Below are positions 9,514-19,145 of a DNA stretch of 49,803 nt, piece after piece. Under the pieces are notes generated by a model. That model was not told the DNA's origin and did no database searches. It was given only the letters and a program-made list of their open reading frames with translations. The position numbers were made by a program, and so were the translations under genes. This DNA comes from Lachnospiraceae bacterium (lineage in GTDB: Bacteria; Bacillota; Clostridia; Lachnospirales; Lachnospiraceae). The stretch is from the NCBI GenBank assembly GCA_024403435.1, contig JAKSRV010000004.1, positions 1 through 49,803 of the forward strand, in the 5' to 3' direction. The first letter of the stretch is position 1, and every line of letters starts with the position of its first letter.

Positions 9514-10356
9514 TTACTTGATTGCCTTGCCGTCACGTCTTCTTACGATCAACTTGTTAGAAGCCTTCTTCTTCTTTCTGGTCTTAAGACCAAGAGCAGG
9601 CTTACCCCAAGGAGTTGAAGGGCCGGGTCTACCGATACCGGTCTTACCTTCACCACCACCATGAGGATGGTCATTGGGGTTCATAACAGAACCACGAACG
9701 GTAGGACGGATGCCCATGTGACGCTTACGACCTGCCTTACCAATCTTGATAAGGTTGTGGTCAACATTACCTACGATACCAACGGTAGCGCGGCAGTTAA
9801 GAGGAACCATTCTCATCTCGCCAGAAGGGAGTCTAAGGGTTGCATACTTGCCTTCCTTAGCCATAAGCTGTGCGCCGTTACCAGCGGAACGAACCATCTG
9901 GCCGCCCTTTCCGGGATAGAGCTCAATGTTGTGTACCATAGTACCAACAGGAATGCACTCGAGAGGGAGGCAGTTGCCTACTCTTACTTCTGCTTCAGGT
10001 CCATTCATAACCTTCATTCCATCGGTAAGTCCTTCGGGAGCGATGATGTATGCCTTCTCACCATCTGCATAGCAGATAAGTGCAATGTTAGCAGTTCTGT
10101 TAGGATCGTACTCGATTCCGATAACGGTAGCAGGGATGCCATCCTTAAGTCTCTTGAAATCTACCATACGATACTTCTGTCTATTTCCGCCACCGTGATG
10201 TCTAACGGTGATCTTGCCCTGGTTGTTACGTCCGGCATTCTTCTTCAGTGAAACGATGAGGCTCTTCTCAGGAGTGGTCTTGGTGATCTCAGCGAAATCA
10301 GAACCGGTCATGTTTCTTCTGGAGGGGGTGTAGGGATTGTATGTCTTAATTCCCAT
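9514..10356 (-). CDS. rplB: 50S ribosomal protein L2
   Basis: 280 residues; the most conserved large subunit protein, needed for subunit association and peptidyl transferase assembly. It has the OB-fold half, an SH3-like half and the C-terminal [20 protein letters not shown] loop, including the essential His. Preceded by a 66-nt spacer with a small stem-loop. Confidence 0.98.
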   Translation of the reverse strand: MGIKTYNPYTPSRRNMTGSDFAEITKTTPEKSLIVSLKKNAGRNNQGKITVRHHGGGNRQKYRMVDFKRLKDGIPATVIGIEYDPNRTANIALICYADGEKAYIIAPEGLTDGMKVMNGPEAEVRVGNCLPLECIPVGTMVHNIELYPGKGGQMVRSAGNGAQLMAKEGKYATLRLPSGEMRMVPLNCRATVGIVGNVDHNLIKIGKAGRKRHMGIRPTVRGSVMNPNDHPHGGGEGKTGIGRPGPSTPWGKPALGLKTRKKKKASNKLIVRRRDGKAIK

Positions 10357-10383
10357 TTTTCTAATCTCCTTTGTTAATTTAGC

Positions 10384-10400
10384 ACGGCATCATGTGCCGT
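10384..10400 (-). other. Stem-loop in rplW-rplB spacer
   Basis: Perfect 6-bp inverted repeat (10384-10389 with 10395-10400, ACGGCA/TGCCGT) with a 5-nt loop, in the 66-nt spacer before rplB. No U run follows on either strand, so termination is unlikely. It may be a processing or pausing site. Confidence 0.35.
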
Positions 10401-10422
10401 ATACGTTGCGGTTAATTGTTAA

Positions 10423-10722
10423 TTACAGACCTGAGAAAATCTCGATGTCCTTGCTATCCTCAGTAAGCCATACCATAGCCTTCTTAGTCTTAGCAGTCTT
10501 ACCGGTAACCATACCGCGTCTCTTGTTCTTTCCGTCAAGGTTAAGGGTGTTAACCTTCTTTACCTTAGCGCCTTCGAACATCTTCTCTACAGCTTCCTTG
10601 ATCTGTGACTTGTTAGCCTCAGTGTGTACAAGGAATGTATACTTCTTTTCGCCCATGCCGCTCATTGACTTCTCAGTTACAACCGGCGCGAGGATTACGT
10701 CATAGTATTTAATATCAGCCAT
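10423..10722 (-). CDS. rplW: 50S ribosomal protein L23
   Basis: 99 residues; exit-tunnel protein that docks trigger factor and [16 protein letters not shown] start, [20 protein letters not shown] core and [15 protein letters not shown] loop are typical. Its ATG overlaps the rplD stop by one base (TAATG). Confidence 0.97.
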   Translation of the reverse strand: MADIKYYDVILAPVVTEKSMSGMGEKKYTFLVHTEANKSQIKEAVEKMFEGAKVKKVNTLNLDGKNKRRGMVTGKTAKTKKAMVWLTEDSKDIEIFSGL

Positions 10723-11342
10723 TATGCGTATACCTCCTCAATCTTAGCAACAGCATCCTTGGTAAGAACCAGGGTCTTTGCATTAAGAACGTCGTATACG
10801 TTGATCTCGTTAACAACTGAAGTTGAAACGGTCTCAATGTTTCTTGCGCTCTTTACTACGTTTTCGTTGTTATCAGCGATAACTACAAGTCCGCTCTCAA
10901 CCTTAAGGTTGTTAAGAACTGTAACGAACTGCTTTGTCTTGATCTCGTCAAACTTAAGCTCATCAACAACTACGAGCTTACCAGCCTGTACCTTATCGGT
11001 AAGAACTGACTTAAGAGCAGCTCTCTTTTCCTTCTTATTAAGCTTGAAAGAATAATCTCTGGGAACGGGTGCGAATACTACACCACCGTGTGTCCACTGA
11101 GGAGCTCTTGTAGAACCCTGTCTTGCATGACCGGTTCCCTTCTGTCTCCAAGGCTTTCTTCCGCCGCCTGATACTTCAGAACGAGTCTTAGCCTTCTGAG
11201 TTCCCTGGCGATTATTTGCAAGCTGCTGTACAACTGCCATGTGAACAAGATGCTCATTGATTTCTACACCAAATACTGCATCATTCAGCTCGATTGTACC
11301 AACTTCCTTGCCTTCCATATTGTAAACATTAACGTTTGCCAT
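10722..11342 (-). CDS. rplD: 50S ribosomal protein L4
   Basis: 206 residues. The tunnel loop ([20 protein letters not shown], about 52-71) and [19 protein letters not shown] segment identify L4. In E. coli L4 is the autogenous repressor of the S10 operon, acting on the rpsJ leader; whether it also does so in Firmicutes is not established, but a structured leader is present here (12545-12813). Confidence 0.97.
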   Translation of the reverse strand: MANVNVYNMEGKEVGTIELNDAVFGVEINEHLVHMAVVQQLANNRQGTQKAKTRSEVSGGGRKPWRQKGTGHARQGSTRAPQWTHGGVVFAPVPRDYSFKLNKKEKRAALKSVLTDKVQAGKLVVVDELKFDEIKTKQFVTVLNNLKVESGLVVIADNNENVVKSARNIETVSTSVVNEINVYDVLNAKTLVLTKDAVAKIEEVYA

Positions 11343-11369
11343 TTTTATTGGTCCTCCTTTCGCTCTGAA

Positions 11370-12053
11370 TTAGCACTCTGCCTTAGTAGTCTCTTTGATG
11401 GTAACAAGAGCCTTCTTTGATCCGGGTACTGCGCCCTTTACAAGAAGAAGATTCTTCTCAGCATCTACTCTAACTACTTCGAGGTTGCGTACGGTAACCT
11501 TTACGCTACCCATGTGACCAGGCATTCCCTTGCCCTTGAATACACGGCTGGGAGATGAACAAGCACCGTTTGAACCCTGATGACGATGGAACTTAGAACC
11601 GTGCTTCATGGGTCCTCTGCTCTGACCAAGTCTCTTGATAGCACCCTGGAATCCCTTACCCTTTGAGATAGCAGTTGCATCTACCTTATCGCCGTTAGCG
11701 AAGATATCTGCCTTAATCTCAGCTCCAAGGCTGTACTCGTCAGCATTTTCAAAGCGAAACTCTCTGACATATTCTTTAGATGTTGTGCCGGCCTTCTTGA
11801 AGTGGCCCTGCTCTGCCTTAGTAGCACCGTGACGGTTGTAAACCTTCTTGCTACCCTTGCCATCCTTGTTTACGACTCTGTCCTTCTTCTCGCCGAAGCC
11901 TACCTGAATTGCGCTGTAGCCATCGTTCTCAACAGTCTTAACCTGAGTTACTACACAGGGACCTGCCTGAAGAACGGTTACAGGGATCAGAGAGCCATCT
12001 TCTGCGAAGATCTGAGTCATGCCAATCTTGGTTGTCAAAATTGCTTTCTTCAT
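11370..12053 (-). CDS. rplC: 50S ribosomal protein L3
   Basis: 227 residues. [20 protein letters not shown] start and the central loop with [17 protein letters not shown], which reaches toward the peptidyl transferase centre, identify L3. Separated from rpsJ by a 173-nt structured spacer, unusual within this compact cluster. GGAGG lies about 11 nt before the ATG at 12053. Confidence 0.97.
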   Translation of the reverse strand: MKKAILTTKIGMTQIFAEDGSLIPVTVLQAGPCVVTQVKTVENDGYSAIQVGFGEKKDRVVNKDGKGSKKVYNRHGATKAEQGHFKKAGTTSKEYVREFRFENADEYSLGAEIKADIFANGDKVDATAISKGKGFQGAIKRLGQSRGPMKHGSKFHRHQGSNGACSSPSRVFKGKGMPGHMGSVKVTVRNLEVVRVDAEKNLLLVKGAVPGSKKALVTIKETTKAEC

Positions 12054-12075
12054 TTTCTTTCTTAACCTCCGTTTG

Positions 12076-12202
12076 CTCTACATTGGACTAAACACGGATC
12101 ATACGTTGCTAATTCGTCCGGCGGTTTATTCTTGCTAGAATCTTAGTACACATTGTAGAGGTTTGTTAAAATGTTTCTATGTAATCGCCTATAGCGTATT
12201 AC
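12076..12202 (-). promoter_or_regulatory. Structured rpsJ-rplC spacer RNA
   Basis: The 173 nt between rpsJ and rplC hold several inverted repeats: a hairpin at 12181-12202 (8 bp with one bulged base, loop CTATA on plus), a hairpin at 12128-12141 (5 bp, 4-nt loop), GGAC/GTCC at 12085-12088 with 12116-12119, and a 7-bp long-range pair (12076-12082 with 12154-12160, CTCTACA/TGTAGAG) enclosing the last two. No U-run terminator and no convincing promoter are seen. Possible r-protein binding or RNA processing site just before rplC. Confidence 0.4.
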
Positions 12203-12226
12203 TTATAATAATGTAGCCTCGATGAA

Positions 12227-12544
12227 TTACCTATTCTTCATCTTGATGTCGATGTAAACACCGGCAGGCATTTCAAGACGCTGAAGAGCCTCAGCAGTCT
12301 TCTGAGTGGGAGAGATGATGTCGATGAGTCTCTTGTGAGTTCTCTGCTCGAACTGTTCTCTTGAATCCTTATACTTATGAGTAGCTCTGAGGATTGTTAC
12401 AACTTCCTTCTTAGTAGGAAGAGGAACAGGTCCGCTTACCTGAGATCCGTTCTTCTTAACAGTCTCAATGATCTTAGCAGCTGATGCGTCGATAAGCTGA
12501 AAATCATAAGCCTTAAGGGTAATTCTCATAATTTGACTTGCCAT
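12227..12544 (-). CDS. rpsJ: 30S ribosomal protein S10
   Basis: 105 residues; 30S protein and (as NusE) a transcription antitermination factor. [24 protein letters not shown] and the [23 protein letters not shown] segment are diagnostic. First gene of the S10 cluster. AGGAGG lies 11-16 nt before the ATG at 12544, at the end of a roughly 270-nt leader. Confidence 0.97.
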   Translation of the reverse strand: MASQIMRITLKAYDFQLIDASAAKIIETVKKNGSQVSGPVPLPTKKEVVTILRATHKYKDSREQFEQRTHKRLIDIISPTQKTAEALQRLEMPAGVYIDIKMKNR

Positions 12545-12551
12545 AAAAAAA

Positions 12552-12720
12552 GTCGCCTCCTAATTCGCACAAATTTCGTATGCGACAAGCGGTGACTGTA
12601 CACTCAACCGTGTGTGTCCTAAACCTTAGCAACGTTCAGGCAGGATTATTTTGCTCTTTCAAGCTTCCACACGTAGTTTCTGTCCTGAGACAGACTTAAT
12701 TGTAGTACAGTGACTTGTCG
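12552..12720 (-). promoter_or_regulatory. Structured S10 operon leader with possible ribosome-site switch
   Basis: The minus transcript leader folds on itself. A closing helix pairs 12714-12720 with 12583-12589 (CGACAAG/CTTGTCG) and 12705-12710 with 12596-12601 (CTGTAC/GTACAG). Inside lie a hairpin at 12679-12694 (6 bp, 4-nt loop) and a branch 12668-12673 with 12609-12614, capped by short pairs at 12617-12626 with 12638-12645. Bases 12582-12586 (GTCGC on minus) can instead pair with GCGAC at 12552-12556, which abuts AGGAGG of rpsJ; a third option is TCGCA/TGCGA (12581-12585 with 12565-12569). Mutually exclusive helices touching the ribosome site suggest regulation by an r-protein (inference). 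Confidence 0.6.
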
Positions 12721-12820
12721 TCAGTTTAATAACTTGACATTCGCTCCACGGAAAACCTGCATCCAGTTACCTGTCAGCAGCAACCTCACGCTTCACAGCT
12801 ATCATGCCACAGCAAGGAGT

Positions 12821-12849
12821 AGTATATCTTTTTATTTCTAAAAATGCAA
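12821..12849 (-). promoter_or_regulatory. Promoter of the S10 operon
   Basis: Minus strand -35 TTGCAT (12844-12849), 17-bp spacer, -10 TATACT (12821-12826), embedded in AT-rich DNA with A/T tracts upstream (an UP-element-like setting). Predicted start near 12813-12815, about 270 nt before rpsJ. Confidence 0.65.
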
Positions 12850-12897
12850 CAACTTTTTGAAAAAATATTGTTAAATCATACAAATTTATTTTTTTCA

Positions 12898-12931
12898 CCA
12901 TAAAAAGGCACTAATTTAGGCCTTTTCATGG
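12898..12931 (-). terminator. Intrinsic terminator after dusB
   Basis: Inverted repeat AAAAGGC/GCCTTTT (12903-12909 with 12920-12926), extended by CCAT/ATGG after one mismatch, with a 10-nt loop and five T on the minus strand. It lies 37 nt after the dusB stop and would end the long run that starts near 25880. It is close to symmetric and could work on either strand. Confidence 0.65.
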
Positions 12932-12967
12932 CATTTTGACATATATCAAAGCTCAATAATTCGTTTT

Positions 12968-13933
12968 TTAGGCATCAAATATCTCATTAACACCCGCCAG
13001 GAGCTGTTCCATCGTCTCCATCGAATTGATTCTTTGTCTGAATTTTGAAGAATTCGGCATCCCCGCAGTATACCAGGCCAAATGCTTACGCATTTCCTTT
13101 GTCGCAATATACTCACCCTTGTACTGCAGCATCAGCTCGGCATGTCTGATTGCCACCGCTTTCTTCTCTTCTCTCGTAGGAGCCGGCAAAAGTTCACCGG
13201 TTTCAAGATAATGCTTCACATCTCTGAATATCCAGGGATTACCTTCAGCACCTCTTCCTATCATTATTCCGTCGCAACCGGTCATCTCGGTAAGTCTCTT
13301 AGCCTTTTCGGGGCCGGTGACATCTCCGTTACCGATTACCGGAATACTTACTGCAGCTTTAACCTGTCCTATGATATCCCAATCGGCTTCACCGCTGTAA
13401 TACTGAGCTCTGGTTCTTCCGTGAACAGCCACGGCATTCACACCTGCAGCCTCAGCCGCTTTTGCTATTTCAACCGCATTCACATGTTCAGAATCAAACC
13501 CTTTTCTAAACTTAACGGTTACAGGCTTGGTCGAATGCTTAACCAGCTGTTCCATTATTTTGAATGCGAGGTCCGGATTCTTCATAAGCGCCGAACCCTC
13601 ACCGTTATTAACAACCTTGGGCACAGGACATCCCATATTAAAATCCAATATATCGTTCGGATTATTGTTAATCTCCTCGACCACTTCGCCTATGAGTTCA
13701 GGTTCGGATCCAAAAAGCTGCATTGATACAGGATGCTCGCCTTCATAGATTTTCATCAAATCCACTGTATTCTTATTATGATATGAAAGTGCTTTTGCAC
13801 TAATCATCTCCATACATACCATTCCGGCGCCGAGTTCTCTGCACAGAATACGAAATGGCAGGTCTGTTACTCCTGCCATCGGTGCAAGCACTATGTTATT
13901 TTCCAGTTCGACATTTCCAATCTTCAATCTCAT
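12968..13933 (-). CDS. dusB: tRNA-dihydrouridine synthase, DusB type
   Basis: FMN enzyme that reduces uridines in the tRNA D loop with NAD(P)H. 321 residues. N-terminal TIM barrel with VLAPMAGVTDLPFR (FMN site), the active-site Cys in NMGCPVPKVV (about 97), the KFRKG and VHGRTRAQYYSG motifs, and GNGDV / GRGAEGNPW near the end of the barrel; a helical RNA-binding domain follows. ATG at 13933 with GAGGAG upstream is preferred over 13954, which would overlap the previous gene. Last gene before a terminator. Confidence 0.93.
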   Translation of the reverse strand: MRLKIGNVELENNIVLAPMAGVTDLPFRILCRELGAGMVCMEMISAKALSYHNKNTVDLMKIYEGEHPVSMQLFGSEPELIGEVVEEINNNPNDILDFNMGCPVPKVVNNGEGSALMKNPDLAFKIMEQLVKHSTKPVTVKFRKGFDSEHVNAVEIAKAAEAAGVNAVAVHGRTRAQYYSGEADWDIIGQVKAAVSIPVIGNGDVTGPEKAKRLTEMTGCDGIMIGRGAEGNPWIFRDVKHYLETGELLPAPTREEKKAVAIRHAELMLQYKGEYIATKEMRKHLAWYTAGMPNSSKFRQRINSMETMEQLLAGVNEIFDA

Positions 13934-13940
13934 CGGAAAA

Positions 13941-14351
13941 CTACTCCTCACCAAGCTCCTTAAGTATCTCCTCAGGCTTTTCGCCGAGTACCAGCATTCT
14001 GTAATAGAGACTCAGTGATTCCATCAGTTCCTGTCTGGTTCTTCTGATTTCTCCTATCAGCAATCCGGATGATACTTCATCATAATAAATGTCATCCGCA
14101 TCTGCATTAGTCTCGAGGCTTATTCCACCATCTGCATCAAATACTATATAAAAAATACCGCCAACCTCTTCAGTAAAGAGAACACAGATTATATTCAATT
14201 CCTTCTGAATAGATTCAGGCAGTTTTGAAAATCTCTTATTAAAATAGAATTTCTGCTCGTATGAATTTGCACCGCACAAAACAACTCTTCCGTCAGGAAG
14301 GACTCCGTTGTCATCAGTTGCAAATTTATCCTTAACTTCATTATCAGACAT
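13941..14351 (-). CDS. Conserved small protein (DUF6145-like)
   Basis: 136 residues, soluble and acidic. Recognisable segments are VVLCGANSYEQKFYFN, FSKLPESIQKEL and CVLFTEEVGGIF; from memory this resembles a Lachnospiraceae family labelled DUF6145, usually found beside dusB and birA. No catalytic motif is visible. It overlaps birA by 8 nt and ends 7 nt before dusB, so it is co-expressed with both. Role unknown; the LCGANSYEQKFYFN part suggests an alpha/beta core. Confidence 0.75.
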   Translation of the reverse strand: MSDNEVKDKFATDDNGVLPDGRVVLCGANSYEQKFYFNKRFSKLPESIQKELNIICVLFTEEVGGIFYIVFDADGGISLETNADADDIYYDEVSSGLLIGEIRRTRQELMESLSLYYRMLVLGEKPEEILKELGEE

Positions 14352-15390
14352 ATCCGTATATTCCTCTCACCGAAACCTCTCCGGCATACACTTCCGTCAC
14401 ATTATTATCATCTGTCTTAACCAACAGCTCACCGCTGTCGTTAATTCCGAGAGCTGTTCCTCTGTACTCCCCCTTCGGGTCAAGCACGCAAACCTCTCTG
14501 CCCTTGTTTACCAAAAGCTCTTCATACTCAGCTTTAACAGGGCTCAGATTCTCAGTCGTCTCAAACTCCTTATAATGTTTCTCAAATGTTTCCATTATAA
14601 GGCCTATCAATTTGCTTCTTGATACAAACATACCAAGTTCAGTCTCAACCGAAGAAGCATGAGCAGCATAATCAGCATCAAAAACCTGCTGTTTAACATT
14701 AATGCCTGTGCCGATTACCACATACTGAATATAGTCATGTTCGACGCTCATCTCTGTCAAAATGCCGCATACCTTTTTCCCGTTAATCACGATATCATTT
14801 GGCCACTTAATCCTAGCCTTTGCATCACCTGCTGTATCGCCCTTTGCGTCGGACGATTTATCCGCTGCATCTGCATTAGTGTCCGTTCCGGGCAACTTGT
14901 TCAGCGCTTCAGCAACCGCCAATGCCATCACAAGTGTAAGCATCGGAGCCTGTGCCGGAGCAAATTCAGGCTTGAGCAACAGCGAAAAGTAAATATTGGT
15001 TCCTTCGGGACTCTCCCAGGTTCTTCCGCGTCTGCCCTTTCCTGCAGTTTGCCTGTCGGCAACCACCAAGGTTCCGCTTTCGGCGCCCTCCTCGGCAAGT
15101 CGCTTTGCCTCGGTATTGGTCGAACCTATTATATTATAGAAGAAACTGTTTCTTCCTATATAATCTGTTTTAATAGATGCATCAATCTCAGCTTTATTGT
15201 AGACATCGCTACCGTTCGTAACCAAACGGTAGCCCCTGTTTCTTACAGCCTCGATAATATATCCGTCTTTTTTCAATTGTTCCACTGCCTTCCATACTGC
15301 GGTTCGTGAAACATTAAAATGCTCACACAATTCCTGTCCCGAAATATAATCCGCATTTTTACGAAGCAGTTCAAGAATCTGATTCTTCAT
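14344..15390 (-). CDS. birA: Bifunctional biotin-protein ligase / biotin repressor
   Basis: Activates biotin with ATP and attaches it to carboxylase lysines. 348 residues: N-terminal winged helix (about 1-60, EHFNVSRTAVWKAVEQLKKDGY), catalytic domain with GKGRRGRTWESPEGTNIYFS (ATP/biotin loop), KWPNDIVINGKKVCGIL and GTGINV, and a C-terminal SH3-like domain. The winged helix suggests biotin operon repression as well. Odd: a hydrophilic Ala/Asp/Lys-rich insertion of about 25 residues (near 172-197) just before KWPND. One base separates its ATG from the argF stop. Confidence 0.93.
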   Translation of the reverse strand: MKNQILELLRKNADYISGQELCEHFNVSRTAVWKAVEQLKKDGYIIEAVRNRGYRLVTNGSDVYNKAEIDASIKTDYIGRNSFFYNIIGSTNTEAKRLAEEGAESGTLVVADRQTAGKGRRGRTWESPEGTNIYFSLLLKPEFAPAQAPMLTLVMALAVAEALNKLPGTDTNADAADKSSDAKGDTAGDAKARIKWPNDIVINGKKVCGILTEMSVEHDYIQYVVIGTGINVKQQVFDADYAAHASSVETELGMFVSRSKLIGLIMETFEKHYKEFETTENLSPVKAEYEELLVNKGREVCVLDPKGEYRGTALGINDSGELLVKTDDNNVTEVYAGEVSVRGIYGYV

Positions 15391-15391
15391 A

Positions 15392-16375
15392 TTATACAGT
15401 CGCGTCGATTACAGCCTTAATGGTATGCATACGGTTTTCAGCCTCCTCAAACACACGGCTGGCTGCTGATTCAAATACCTCGTCTGTAACCTCAAGCTCA
15501 GAAATGCCAAACTTTGCACCAACCTCTGCACCAATCTTAGTCTTAAGGTCATGGAATGCAGGAAGACAATGCATAAAGATAGCCTTTTCCGATGCATTTT
15601 TCATAATTGCCGAATTAACCTGGAATGATTTAAGATCAGCAATTCTTTCTGCCCAAATCTCATCGGGCTCGCCCATTGATACCCATACATCGGTGCATAC
15701 TACATCGGCACCCTTGGTACCTTCCATTGCATCTTCGGTAAGAGTTATGCTTCCGCCTGTAGTCGCTGCGATCTCCTTTGCAGTAGCAACAAGCTCAGCG
15801 TTGGGCCAATACTTCTTGGGCGCACATCCATAGAAATGCATTCCCATTTTTGCACATACAACCATAAGTGAATTACCGGTGTTATAACGTGCATCACCCA
15901 TGTATGCGAGCTTGATACCCTTTAAGTATCCAAACTCCTCACGAATGGTAAGAAGGTCTGCCAACATCTGTGTAGGATGGAATTCGTTTGTGAGTCCGTT
16001 CCATACGGGAACCTTAGAATACTTAGCAAGCTCTTCAACGATTTCCTGGCCATAGCCTCTGTATTCAATACCGTCAAACATACTTGCAAGTACTCTTGCG
16101 GTATCTGCGATAGATTCCTTTTTACCAATCTGTGATCCTGAAGGGTCGAGATAGGTTGTACCCATGCCAAGATCATGAGCTGCGATTTCAAAAGAACAGC
16201 GGGTTCTTGTACTGGTCTTCTCAAAAATAAGAGCAATATTCTTTCCTCTGTGATGATCTACAGGGATACCCTTCTTTTTCTTATCCTTTAAATCTGCTGC
16301 GAGATCTACCAAATAGGTAATCTCTTCAGGTGTATAATCAAGCAACTTCAAAAAATCTCTTCCGCGTAAATCCAT
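15392..16375 (-). CDS. argF: Ornithine carbamoyltransferase
   Basis: Makes citrulline from ornithine and carbamoyl phosphate. 327 residues with the carbamoyl phosphate motif [20 protein letters not shown] and the ornithine-site HCLPAFHD. The ATG at 16375 (after AAGGAG) matches the family start; a longer frame to 16396 lacks support. No other arginine genes are adjacent, so anabolic versus arginine-deiminase use cannot be decided here; no arcA or arcC nearby favours biosynthesis. Confidence 0.95.
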   Translation of the reverse strand: MDLRGRDFLKLLDYTPEEITYLVDLAADLKDKKKKGIPVDHHRGKNIALIFEKTSTRTRCSFEIAAHDLGMGTTYLDPSGSQIGKKESIADTARVLASMFDGIEYRGYGQEIVEELAKYSKVPVWNGLTNEFHPTQMLADLLTIREEFGYLKGIKLAYMGDARYNTGNSLMVVCAKMGMHFYGCAPKKYWPNAELVATAKEIAATTGGSITLTEDAMEGTKGADVVCTDVWVSMGEPDEIWAERIADLKSFQVNSAIMKNASEKAIFMHCLPAFHDLKTKIGAEVGAKFGISELEVTDEVFESAASRVFEEAENRMHTIKAVIDATV

Positions 16376-16389
16376 ATCCGTCTCCTTCA

Positions 16390-16902
16390 CTACCATTTTC
16401 TGTCTCTACCATTATATGTAGGATCGAGGCTTCCTTCAGAAACCTCCAGTTCCACATTGCCGTCCATTACCTCATCAAGGCATATCACAAGCTTGCCCTC
16501 ATACACTCCGGTAACGTCGATTATCGCGCCAACGGGAATTATTACATTTTCCTCCTCGCTGACTGCACTCCATTCCTGCCCTTGCACATTTACCTGACCT
16601 ATACCGCGCCAATTATCAATCTCGCTGATAACTCTTCCGCGCTTGCCAATCAGCTTGTAGGCATTCTCTTTGCGTCGTCCGCGCCTTAATCTCTTTTGAG
16701 CCACCGGGCGGACAAACGCAAACATTATAAAACTGATAATCACAAAGGCAATCCATTGTGTCCACACAGGTGCATTAAACACCGCCAATATTGCCGCAGC
16801 TCCTGCGCCGCAAGCAAAACATATTGTTGTGAACTTCATCGTAATCAATTCAATAATTATAAGTATGGCCAGTATAACCAGCCAGCCAATCAACCAATTC
16901 AT
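16390..16902 (-). CDS. NfeD-like membrane protein
   Basis: 170 residues. Three hydrophobic helices in the first 70 residues ([20 protein letters not shown], a glycine/alanine-rich second helix, [15 protein letters not shown]) followed by an OB-fold-like domain with [20 protein letters not shown] and [20 protein letters not shown]. This is the short NfeD class, usually paired with a flotillin/SPFH protein in membrane quality control. No SPFH gene adjoins here; neighbours are argF and dapL, so the partner is elsewhere. Confidence 0.85.
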   Translation of the reverse strand: MNWLIGWLVILAILIIIELITMKFTTICFACGAGAAAILAVFNAPVWTQWIAFVIISFIMFAFVRPVAQKRLRRGRRKENAYKLIGKRGRVISEIDNWRGIGQVNVQGQEWSAVSEEENVIIPVGAIIDVTGVYEGKLVICLDEVMDGNVELEVSEGSLDPTYNGRDRKW

Positions 16903-16944
16903 ACAGCCTCCAAAACAAGCCTTGGTCTATATACAGCCTTATAA

Positions 16945-18165
16945 TTACAGGTTAATCTTCTTAATTCTGTCAACTGCCTCAACAGTATTCTCATAAGTAC
17001 CGAATGCAGTAAGTCTGAAATAGTGCTCGCCTGAAGGTCCGAATCCCGAACCGGGAGTACCTACTACATTTACATTGGTAAGAAGATAATCAAAGAATTC
17101 CCAGCTGGTCATATTGTTGGGAGCCTTGAGCCAGATATAAGGAGCATTCACGCCACCTGATACGGTAAAGCCTGCGCTCTTAAGTCCGTCATAAATATAC
17201 TTTGCATTATTCATATAGTAAGCAACCTGCTGCTTAAGCTGAGCCTTACCTGCCTCTGAATATACTGCCTCGCCGGCCTTCTGAATAATGTAAGGAGCTC
17301 CGTTGTACTTGGTGCCGTGTCTTCTTGCCCAAAGTGCATGGAGATTAACATCGCCTGCCTTGAGTTCCTTGGGGATAACGGTGAAACCAAGTCTTACGCC
17401 GGTAAAACCTGCATTCTTTGAGAATGATCTAAGCTCGATAGCGCAAGTTCTTGCACCCTCGCACTCATAAATGCTGTGAGGAACATCTGCCTCTGAAATA
17501 TATGCTTCGTATGCAGCATCATAAAGAATGATTGCACCAACCTTATTGGCATAATCAACCCACTCCTGAAGCTGTGCCTTGGTAATGGTTGAACCGGTAG
17601 GGTTATTGGGGAAGCACAGATAGATAAGATCGGGAGTCTCCTTGGGAAGCTCGGGTGCAAAATTATTCTCTGCTGTACAAGGCATATAAATAACATCACT
17701 CCAGGTCTCGGTCTTAGCATCATAAGTACCGGTACGTCCTGCCATTACGTTTGAATCTACATAAACAGGATATACGGGATCGCAAACAGCAATCTTATTA
17801 TCAAGGCTGAAAATTTCCTGAATATTAGAGCAGTCACACTTAGCTCCGTCAGATACAAAGATTTCATCTGCAGTAATATCGCATCCTCTTGCCTTATAAT
17901 CGTTATCAGCGATAGCATTTCTGAGGAACTCGTATCCAAGATCGGGAGCATAACCCTTGAAGGTCTCTCTTGCTGCCATCTCATCTACTGCTCCGTGAAG
18001 TGCATCGATAATAGCGGGAGCAAGGGGCTGAGTAACATCACCGATTCCGAGTCTGATGATCTTTGCATCAGGATTTGCTGCGCTGTATTCTCTAACCTTC
18101 TTTCCTATTGTAGAAAAGAGATAACTTCCGGGAAGTTTAAGATAATTGTCATTTGCCTTTACCAT
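16945..18165 (-). CDS. dapL: LL-diaminopimelate aminotransferase
   Basis: PLP enzyme that converts tetrahydrodipicolinate directly to LL-diaminopimelate, bypassing the acyl branches of lysine synthesis. 406 residues with [13 protein letters not shown] near the N-terminus, the [14 protein letters not shown] segment, FPNNPTG, and the PLP lysine in [15 protein letters not shown] (about 265). ATG at 18165 follows GAGGAG and removes a non-homologous 20-residue lead of the open frame. dapF lies immediately upstream, so the two final steps to meso-DAP are co-expressed for lysine and peptidoglycan. Confidence 0.94.
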   Translation of the reverse strand: MVKANDNYLKLPGSYLFSTIGKKVREYSAANPDAKIIRLGIGDVTQPLAPAIIDALHGAVDEMAARETFKGYAPDLGYEFLRNAIADNDYKARGCDITADEIFVSDGAKCDCSNIQEIFSLDNKIAVCDPVYPVYVDSNVMAGRTGTYDAKTETWSDVIYMPCTAENNFAPELPKETPDLIYLCFPNNPTGSTITKAQLQEWVDYANKVGAIILYDAAYEAYISEADVPHSIYECEGARTCAIELRSFSKNAGFTGVRLGFTVIPKELKAGDVNLHALWARRHGTKYNGAPYIIQKAGEAVYSEAGKAQLKQQVAYYMNNAKYIYDGLKSAGFTVSGGVNAPYIWLKAPNNMTSWEFFDYLLTNVNVVGTPGSGFGPSGEHYFRLTAFGTYENTVEAVDRIKKINL

Positions 18166-18259
18166 TGTTTTGGTACTCCTCTCGTTGTAAAAAATATATT
18201 CAGGGATTATTCCCTCAATCATCACATTTCTTTCATCTGTCCTTAATCAGGCAGATGTA

Positions 18260-19135
18260 CTAAACAATAACATCACCCTCAAATACGGTTGTTGCCGGTC
18301 CGGTCATATAAATCAAGTTTTCTTTTCTGTCCCACTCAATCTCAAGTGTACCTCCGAGCAAGTGCACATTTACCTTGTCGTCGGTCAATCCGTTCAGCAC
18401 ACATGCAACCGCCGTAGCACAGGATCCGGTTCCGCAAGCCAAAGTCTCACCGGTACCTCTCTCCCACACACGCATATTCACATTGTTTCTGTCGATCACC
18501 TCAACAAATTCAGTATTGGTTCTCTTCGGAAAAAGCTTATGATTTTCAAAATCCGGACCTATCTTTTCAATATCAAGTCCGGCAACATCTTTCATAAAAA
18601 TAACTGCATGAGGATTGCCCATGGATACGCAGGTCATTTTGTATTCATTTCCCTGCACCTCAATCGGGACATTAATCGCAGTATCACCCTCAGCAACAAC
18701 AGGAATTTCTGCCGGCACCAATATAGGTGAACCCATATTTACCCTCACCTTGACTACTTCTTCGCCATGAGCGGTTCTATCGCTTTTTTCTGTTGTAAGA
18801 ACGAGGTACTTTATCATCCCCGCACTGACAATACTGATATTCTTAGAATCAGTAAGGCTGTGATCGAACACATACTTTGCCACGCATCTGATTCCGTTGC
18901 CGCACATCTCGGCTCTGGTACCGTCCGCATTCCACATTTCCATTTCAAAATCAGCCACATCAGACGGATTGATAAATATCACGCCGTCCCCGCCGATACC
19001 GAAATGTCTGTCACTCAATGCCCTCACAATATCGGGTTTCTTATCGGCATCAAGCTTGTATTCAGCTCCGTTTATATACACATAATCATTGCCGCAGCCA
19101 TGCATCTTGGTAAATCTGATATTCATTTTTTCCAT
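18260..19135 (-). CDS. dapF: Diaminopimelate epimerase
   Basis: Interconverts LL- and meso-diaminopimelate without cofactor. 291 residues, two mirrored domains, each with a catalytic Cys: MCGNGIRC and ACGTGSCA. N-terminal FTKMHGCGNDYVYI is the family signature. Start at 19135 is chosen because AAGGAGGG sits 6 nt upstream; ATG at 19126 is the alternative. Followed by dapL 94 nt later. Confidence 0.95.
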   Translation of the reverse strand: MEKMNIRFTKMHGCGNDYVYINGAEYKLDADKKPDIVRALSDRHFGIGGDGVIFINPSDVADFEMEMWNADGTRAEMCGNGIRCVAKYVFDHSLTDSKNISIVSAGMIKYLVLTTEKSDRTAHGEEVVKVRVNMGSPILVPAEIPVVAEGDTAINVPIEVQGNEYKMTCVSMGNPHAVIFMKDVAGLDIEKIGPDFENHKLFPKRTNTEFVEVIDRNNVNMRVWERGTGETLACGTGSCATAVACVLNGLTDDKVNVHLLGGTLEIEWDRKENLIYMTGPATTVFEGDVIV

Positions 19136-19145
19136 AACACCCTCC

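Noticed and set aside
9661-10251. A 196-codon plus-strand frame opposite rplB
   Set aside because: Shadow of the highly conserved L2 gene.
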